64,000 nt of DNA, taken from positions 186,001 through 250,000 of the forward strand of contig NZ_AULK01000003.1 of assembly GCF_000419445.1 (NCBI RefSeq), in the 5' to 3' direction. Below, piece after piece: positions 59,856-64,000 of the stretch. Position 1 is the first letter of the stretch. Each line of letters begins with the position of its first letter. The notes under the pieces are model-generated. The model was not told the origin of the DNA. It was given only the letters and a program-made list of their open reading frames with translations, and made no database searches. The stretch is from Gryllotalpicola ginsengisoli DSM 22003. GTDB lineage: Bacteria > Actinomycetota > Actinomycetes > Actinomycetales > Microbacteriaceae. A program made the position numbers and the translations under genes.

Positions 59856-61195
59856 GACGCCGGCTCCTGCCCGACCGGCCCCTGTCTGACGGGCAGCTTC
59901 CCGACCGGCGGCTTCCCGACCGGCAGGGCGATGACGAGCTCCGCGCCGCCCGTCGGCCGGTTCGCGAGGGTGAGCCGGCCGCCGAGCATGCGCACCCGCT
60001 CGCGCATGCCGTCGAGGCCGAATCCCCGGTCGCCGAAACCCCCGTCGCCGAAACCCCCGCCGCCGGTTCCCGGGTCATCGGATGCCTCGCGCACCCCCAC
60101 CCCGTCGTCGCGAACGGTCAACCGCGCCTCGGTCCCGGCCGGATCACCCGCGGACACGAGCGCGACCTCGAGCTCGACCCGCTGGGCCGCGGCGTGCTTG
60201 CGCACGTTCGCGAGGCCCTCCTGCGCGCAGCGCAGCAGCACCACCTCCTGCTCGCGGGCGATGCGCGGCTCTCCCCCGTCAGGCCCGTCAGGCCCACCAG
60301 GCACACCAGGCCCGTCGGGCCCGTCGGGCCCCACGTCCACCGTCACCTCGATCCCGGTCTCGCGGCGGAATCGCGCGGCGAGCCGGCCGAGCGCCTCGGC
60401 CAGCCCCGACTCCATCGGCACCGGGGTCGTGGTCGCGACGAGGGCCCGGGTCTCTGCGAGCGTCTCGCGCGCGGTGGCCTCGATGGTCGCGATGGTCTCC
60501 GCCGGGGTGCTCGGGTCGCCCCCGCGCAACTCCCGGCCCGCGCGCTCGGCGAGCATGACGAGCGCGGTCAGGCTCTGCGCGACCGTGTCATGCACCTCGC
60601 GGGCGAGCCGCGCCCGCTCGCTGGTGACCCCGGCCTCGCGGTGCATGGCGGCGAGCTCGTCCTGCGCGGCTGTGAGCTCGGCGAGCAGCCGCGCCCGCTC
60701 CGCGCCGTAGCGGGCGATGTTGCTGATCCAGACGCCCAGCACGATCGAGAAGGTCACCGACAGCACCGCGACCGCGGCGCCGCCGGTCCAGCCCGCCGCA
60801 TCCCGTCCGTTCATGGGGCTCAGGCCATAGCCGAGGAACACCGCCACGCCGATGGCCAGGTTCGCGGCGATCGCCCCGCGGGTGCCGCTCCAGGGCAGCG
60901 TCCACACCAGCGGGTAGGCCACACACTGCAGCGTGGCCAGCGCAGGGTATCCGTACACGCTCACCCCGACCAGCGCGGCCACGATCACGGCGCACGCGAC
61001 GGATGCGACGGGTGCCGTGCCATCGGCGACGGTCAGCAGCCGCCGGGCGAGGAACGCGTAGACCAGCGCGAATCCGGCCAGCATGCACCAGCTGACCGGG
61101 TTCCGGTTGAACGGCTCCGACATGCCGAGCAGCACACCGCACGCCCCGAGACCCGCCGCGATCACGGCGTCCCACCAGCGCGGTTGGATCAGCAT
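59852..61195 (-). CDS. Membrane sensor histidine kinase (HisKA_3, NarL partner)
   Basis: A 447-residue kinase. Five or six helices make up the N-terminal half (VIAAGLGACGVLLGMS, CMLAGFALVYAFLARRLL, VASVACAVIVAALVGVSVY). H box: ERARLAREVHDTVAQSLTALVMLAERA (His about 202). The HATPase part has RCAQEGLANVRKHAAAQRVE and LTVRDDGVGV, ending GFGLDGMRERVRMLGGRL. Three repeat-born stretches are seen: GPDGPDGPGVPGGPDGPDGG (about 297-316), GFGDGGFGDRGFG (before the G2 box), and PVGKPPVGKLPV at the end. Coupled with the response regulator. Stimulus unknown. Confidence 0.91.
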   Translation of the reverse strand: MLIQPRWWDAVIAAGLGACGVLLGMSEPFNRNPVSWCMLAGFALVYAFLARRLLTVADGTAPVASVACAVIVAALVGVSVYGYPALATLQCVAYPLVWTLPWSGTRGAIAANLAIGVAVFLGYGLSPMNGRDAAGWTGGAAVAVLSVTFSIVLGVWISNIARYGAERARLLAELTAAQDELAAMHREAGVTSERARLAREVHDTVAQSLTALVMLAERAGRELRGGDPSTPAETIATIEATARETLAETRALVATTTPVPMESGLAEALGRLAARFRRETGIEVTVDVGPDGPDGPGVPGGPDGPDGGEPRIAREQEVVLLRCAQEGLANVRKHAAAQRVELEVALVSAGDPAGTEARLTVRDDGVGVREASDDPGTGGGGFGDGGFGDRGFGLDGMRERVRMLGGRLTLANRPTGGAELVIALPVGKPPVGKLPVRQGPVGQEPAS

Positions 61196-61272
61196 GCGAT
61201 CACTCTTTCACGCGCTCGCGCTGCCGCCACAGGCATCCGTGCCCACACCTGCATGCCCTCACCTGCGTGCTC

Positions 61273-62082
61273 TCACGCGTCCGTGCGGATCCAGCGGAAC
61301 GTGAGCCGCGTGACCACGAGCCCGAGCACCAGCCACCCCGCCAGCACGAGCGCCACCCAGCCGAGGTTCCACTCATGGCCGACCTCGAGCGTCTTGAAGC
61401 CGTCGGGCAGGAACACCGAGCGCATGCCCTGCGCGAGCCACTTCAGGGGGAAGAAACTCGCGAGGTTCTGCATCCACGTGGGAAGCTGCGCGAAGGGCAG
61501 GTAGACGCCCGAGATGAACTGCAGGAACAGCACCAGCGGGATCACCACCGCCGTCGCGCTGCGCCCCGACCGCGGCACCGCCGACAGGGCGATGCCGAGC
61601 AGCGAGCAGGTGAGGATGCCGAGCAGGTAGATCCAGGCGAGGTCGAGCCAGCGTTCGGGGTCGCTCGGCAACGCGATGCCGAACACCGTGCGCGCGAACA
61701 GCAGCAGCAGGATCAGCTGCACGACGCCGGTGAGCAGGCTCGAGAGCATCTTGCCGATGAAGTACGACAGCGGCGGCAGCGGAGTGCCGCCGAGTCGCTT
61801 CAGCGTGCCGTCGCTCTTCTCCTGGGCGATGGCGACGGCCAGGTTCTGCACCCCGGACAGCAGCACGCCGGCCGCGACCATGCCCGGCAGGTAGTAGGCG
61901 CCGAAGCTCACCTTCGGCCCGCCGGGGCCGGTGCCGATGTCGCCGGTCGCGCTGAACGCGGCGGTGAAGATGCCGAGCATGATGATCGGGAACAGGAAGG
62001 TGAAGAACAGCGCGTCGAACTGCCGGAAGTAGGAGACGATCTCGTAGCGCGTGCGCACCGCGCCCAGGGCGATGGTGTTCAT
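61273..62082 (-). CDS. ABC-2 type exporter permease
   Basis: A 269-residue membrane subunit with six helices (FFTFLFPIIMLGIFTAAFSA, LSGVQNLAVAIAQEKSDGTL loop, LLTGVVQLILLLLFARTVFG, WIYLLGILTCSLLGIALSAV, TAVVIPLVLFLQFISGVYLP, WVALVLAGWLVLGLVVTRLT). GTLKRLGGTPLPPLSYFIGK is the family's conserved cytosolic loop. ATG overlaps the ATPase stop (ATGA). Substrate unknown; drugs, lipids or peptides are possible. Confidence 0.92.
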   Translation of the reverse strand: MNTIALGAVRTRYEIVSYFRQFDALFFTFLFPIIMLGIFTAAFSATGDIGTGPGGPKVSFGAYYLPGMVAAGVLLSGVQNLAVAIAQEKSDGTLKRLGGTPLPPLSYFIGKMLSSLLTGVVQLILLLLFARTVFGIALPSDPERWLDLAWIYLLGILTCSLLGIALSAVPRSGRSATAVVIPLVLFLQFISGVYLPFAQLPTWMQNLASFFPLKWLAQGMRSVFLPDGFKTLEVGHEWNLGWVALVLAGWLVLGLVVTRLTFRWIRTDA

Positions 62083-62996
62083 GCGGCCGCGCCTCGGATC
62101 AGCTGCAGGTACACGTCCTCCAGGCTCGGGCGGATCACTTCCAGACGGGGCGGTTCGCCGCCGAACCGCGCGGCGAGCTCGGCGACGAGGCGGGCCGGCT
62201 CATGCGTGCGCTGTTCCCGGATGCCTGCGCCTTCGGCCCATCGCACGTAGGGCACCCGGGCTTCGGCCCCGCCGATGCGGTCGACCGGCCCGATGTCCAC
62301 GAGTCGCCCGGCGGCGATGATGCCGACCCGGTCGGCGAGCTGCGCCGCCTCGTCGAGGTAGTGGGTGGTGAGCAGGATGCTCGTGCCCTCGTCCCGCAGT
62401 CGCCGGATCAAGCCCCAGAACTCCCGCCGCGCCGAGGGGTCGAAGCCCGTGGTCGGCTCGTCGAGGAAGAGCAGCTCGGGTCGTCCGACGATGCCGAGCG
62501 CCACGTCGACGCGGCGCCGCTGCCCTCCCGAGAGCCTGTCGATGCGCGCATTCGCCTTCTGCGTGAGACCCACGGCGTCGATCACCTCGTCCACGGGGCG
62601 CGGGTGCGGGTAGAAGCTCGCGAACTGCCGCAGCATCTGCCGCACCGTGAGCACGTTCTGCTCGCTCGCCGACTGCAGCACGATGCCGATGCGCGCCTTC
62701 CAGGCGAGCAGCGCCCGCCCGTGCAGCCGTTGCGGATCGGCGCCGAGAACCTCGACGTCGCCCGCCGTTCGGCGGTGGTACCCCTCGAGGATCTCGATGG
62801 TCGACGACTTGCCGGCCCCGTTCGGGCCGAGCAGCGCGAACACCTCGCCGTGCCCGATGTCGAAGTCGATGCCGTCGACCGCTGTGACGGTGCTGCGGGT
62901 GCTGCCGATGCTGCCGGTGCTGCCGGTGCCCTCGCTGCCGCCGTACTCCTTGCGCAGGCCGCGGACGGCGACGGCCGGTTCAGGTGACGATGTCAT
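62079..62996 (-). CDS. ABC-2 type exporter ATPase
   Basis: A 305-residue ATPase. Walker A ALLGPNGAGKSSTIEILEGY, Q loop VLQSASEQNVLTVRQML, signature DRLSGGQRRRVDVALGI, Walker B ELLFLDEPTTGFDPSARREF, switch His ILLTTHYLDEAAQLADRVG. The linker GGSEGTGSTGSIGSTRSTVT (about 15-35) is a 9-base tandem expansion (GCTGCCGGT-type). A C-terminal extension of about 70 residues may hold a substrate or regulator contact. ATG 62996; CAGTGT is six bases upstream. Two 20-bp palindromes lie 58-111 bases upstream. Confidence 0.92.
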   Translation of the reverse strand: MTSSPEPAVAVRGLRKEYGGSEGTGSTGSIGSTRSTVTAVDGIDFDIGHGEVFALLGPNGAGKSSTIEILEGYHRRTAGDVEVLGADPQRLHGRALLAWKARIGIVLQSASEQNVLTVRQMLRQFASFYPHPRPVDEVIDAVGLTQKANARIDRLSGGQRRRVDVALGIVGRPELLFLDEPTTGFDPSARREFWGLIRRLRDEGTSILLTTHYLDEAAQLADRVGIIAAGRLVDIGPVDRIGGAEARVPYVRWAEGAGIREQRTHEPARLVAELAARFGGEPPRLEVIRPSLEDVYLQLIRGAAA

Positions 62997-63053
62997 GCGC
63001 CCACACTGGCTGCTCCCCGTGGCCGCCGAAAGCGGGCATCCGATTGATCTCGA

Positions 63054-63107
63054 CATCAACCTGTCGGTTGATGCGCGGTGATCTCAGCATCAACCGCATG
63101 GTTGATG
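63054..63107 (-). promoter_or_regulatory. Two identical palindromic operators upstream of ABC exporter
   Basis: CATCAACC-N4-GGTTGATG at 63054-63073 and again at 63088-63107, centres 34 bases apart. In the gap between the HAD gene's end and the exporter start. Half-site and symmetry suit a dimeric TetR- or PadR-type regulator not encoded here. Confidence 0.8.
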
Positions 63108-63120
63108 CGCAGAGTGCGCG

Positions 63121-63939
63121 CTACACGTCGTGGCGCGGGCCTTCGCCCTCCCACTCGACGGGCTCGGAGGCGACCAGTTCGCTCACGCCCGAGATGATCT
63201 CGTCGGGTCGGAACGGGTAGCGCAGCACCTCCTTCTCGTCGCTGATGCCGGTCAGCACCAGGATCGTGTGCAGGCCGGCCTCGATGCCGGCCACGATGTC
63301 GGTGTCCATGCGGTCGCCGATCATCGCCGTCGTCTCCGAGTGGGCCCCGATCTTGTTCATCGCCGAGCGGAACATCATCGGGTTGGGCTTGCCGACCACG
63401 TACGGCTCCTTGCCGGTGGCCTTCGTGATCAGCGCCGCGATCGCGCCCGTCGCGGGCAGCGGCCCGTCGGCGCTCGGGCCCGTCGCGTCGGGATTGGTCG
63501 CGATGAAGCGCGCGCCCTTGTCGATGAGACGGATCGCCTTGGTGATCGCCTCGAAGCTGTAATTGCGCGTCTCGCCGACGACCACGAAGTCGGGGTTGGT
63601 CTCGGTCATGATGAACCCGGCCTCGTGCAGCGCCGTCGTGATGCCCGCCTCGCCGATCACGAACGCACTGCCGTTCGGGATCTGGCTCTGGCAGAACGCC
63701 GCCGTCGCGAGCGCCGAGGTCCAGATCCGCTCTTCGGGCACCGAGATGCCCGAGATGCGCAGCCGTGCGGCGAGGTCGCGCGGGGTGAAGATCGAGTTGT
63801 TGGTCAGGATCAGGTACTCCAGACCCTGCGCATCCCACTGCGCCAGGAGGTCGGAAGCGCCGGGAAGGGCCTTGCTCTCGTGCACGAGCACGCCGTCCAT
63901 GTCGGTCAGCCAGGCTTCGATCTCGCTGCGGTCTCGCAT
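63121..63939 (-). CDS. HAD-IIA sugar-phosphatase, NagD-like
   Basis: A 272-residue phosphatase. HAD motif I AWLTDMDGVLVHESKALPG (Asp nucleophile, D-x-D), motif II YLILTNNSIFTPRDLAARL, motif III Lys in VGKPNPMMFRSAMNKIG and motif IV TAMIGDRMDTDIVAGIEAG. The cap fits the IIA class (NagD, 4-nitrophenylphosphatase-like). Substrate probably a small sugar or nucleotide phosphate. TAACCT stands six bases before ATG 63939. Divergent from the gene at the window end. Confidence 0.92.
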   Translation of the reverse strand: MRDRSEIEAWLTDMDGVLVHESKALPGASDLLAQWDAQGLEYLILTNNSIFTPRDLAARLRISGISVPEERIWTSALATAAFCQSQIPNGSAFVIGEAGITTALHEAGFIMTETNPDFVVVGETRNYSFEAITKAIRLIDKGARFIATNPDATGPSADGPLPATGAIAALITKATGKEPYVVGKPNPMMFRSAMNKIGAHSETTAMIGDRMDTDIVAGIEAGLHTILVLTGISDEKEVLRYPFRPDEIISGVSELVASEPVEWEGEGPRHDV

Positions 63940-63945
63940 ACGCCC

Positions 63946-63951
63946 AGGTTA
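63946..63951 (-). promoter_or_regulatory. -10 box TAACCT, leaderless HAD gene
   Basis: Reverse-strand TAACCT ends six bases before ATG 63939. The divergent -10 box TAGGCT lies one base away. Confidence 0.55.
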
Positions 63952-63952
63952 T

Positions 63953-63958
63953 TAGGCT
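63953..63958 (+). promoter_or_regulatory. -10 box TAGGCT, leaderless gene at window end
   Basis: TAGGCT ends six bases before GTG 63965. The two -10 boxes of this divergent pair nearly touch (63946-63958), so the promoters must compete. Confidence 0.5.
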
Positions 63959-63964
63959 TGCGGG

Positions 63965-64000
63965 GTGGACCAGACCCCGCCGGAGTCGCCCGAGCTGAGC
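63965..64000 (+). CDS. Start of an unidentified gene, cut by window end
   Basis: Twelve codons from GTG 63965 (VDQTPPESPELS) run to the end. The leaderless -10 box supports a start here. Product cannot be named from this fragment. Confidence 0.4.
   Translation, partial: MDQTPPESPELS

Overview
The window is GC-rich actinobacterial DNA, most like the family Microbacteriaceae. Pointers are a dnaK-grpE-dnaJ-hspR heat-shock operon, a ClpB without the N-terminal domain, coenzyme F420 genes, many GTG starts, dense ATGA/GTGA overlaps, leaderless -10 boxes, and heavy use of the GGATGC/GCATCC hexamer. The genus is not resolved. No rRNA, tRNA, CRISPR array, transposase, integrase or prophage was seen.

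Layout. 1-2983: end of dnaK, grpE, a zinc-finger-less dnaJ and hspR. 3035-8253: SNF2 helicase, an RsmC-like methyltransferase, NAD(P)H-hydrate epimerase and a small Cys/His protein. 8262-12592: DHA2 exporter, then a reverse-strand type VII-like effector operon (WXG-like partner, large beta-repeat effector, His-rich micropeptide, LpqN-like protein). 12792-18537: polyol ABC importer without its own ATPase, divergent from mannitol dehydrogenase, with a DeoR repressor; CGGGCA motifs link the two control regions. 18605-25321: GT52/polysialyltransferase-like enzyme, MarR-MFS pair with a clear operator, MHS transporter, OmpR-type two-component system. 25439-28515: GNAT, then ClpB behind a HAIR (HspR) operator. 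28567-35639: surface protein, gamma-glutamyltransferase, membrane metallophosphoesterase, zinc alcohol dehydrogenase, nitroreductase. 35729-38459: three SipW-class (TasA/CalY-like) exported proteins and their signal peptidase. 38832-46494: threonine aldolase, acetyl-CoA synthetase attached to an SsuABC-like importer, auxin-efflux-type carrier, GNAT. 46611-49261: DUF222/HNH protein, exonuclease III, small membrane protein. 49375-53647: MOSC protein and F420 genes cofE, cofC, cofD around an aldo/keto reductase. 53788-59213: lipoprotein, class III aminotransferase, pyrE, Septum_form membrane protein. 59232-64000: NarL two-component system, ABC exporter, HAD-IIA phosphatase and the first codons of another gene.

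How genes work together. HspR should repress its own operon and, through the HAIR site, clpB. The DeoR repressor probably controls both the polyol importer and mannitol dehydrogenase. SipW-type peptidase and three substrates form a fibre/matrix export locus. CofD, CofC and CofE give the late steps of F420 assembly.

The most unusual layer is not a gene. Several families of short palindromic repeats sit between genes and, in-frame, inside genes (helicase, methyltransferase, Septum_form protein). In addition, short tandem duplications repeatedly span stop codons: seven genes end inside a tandem repeat.
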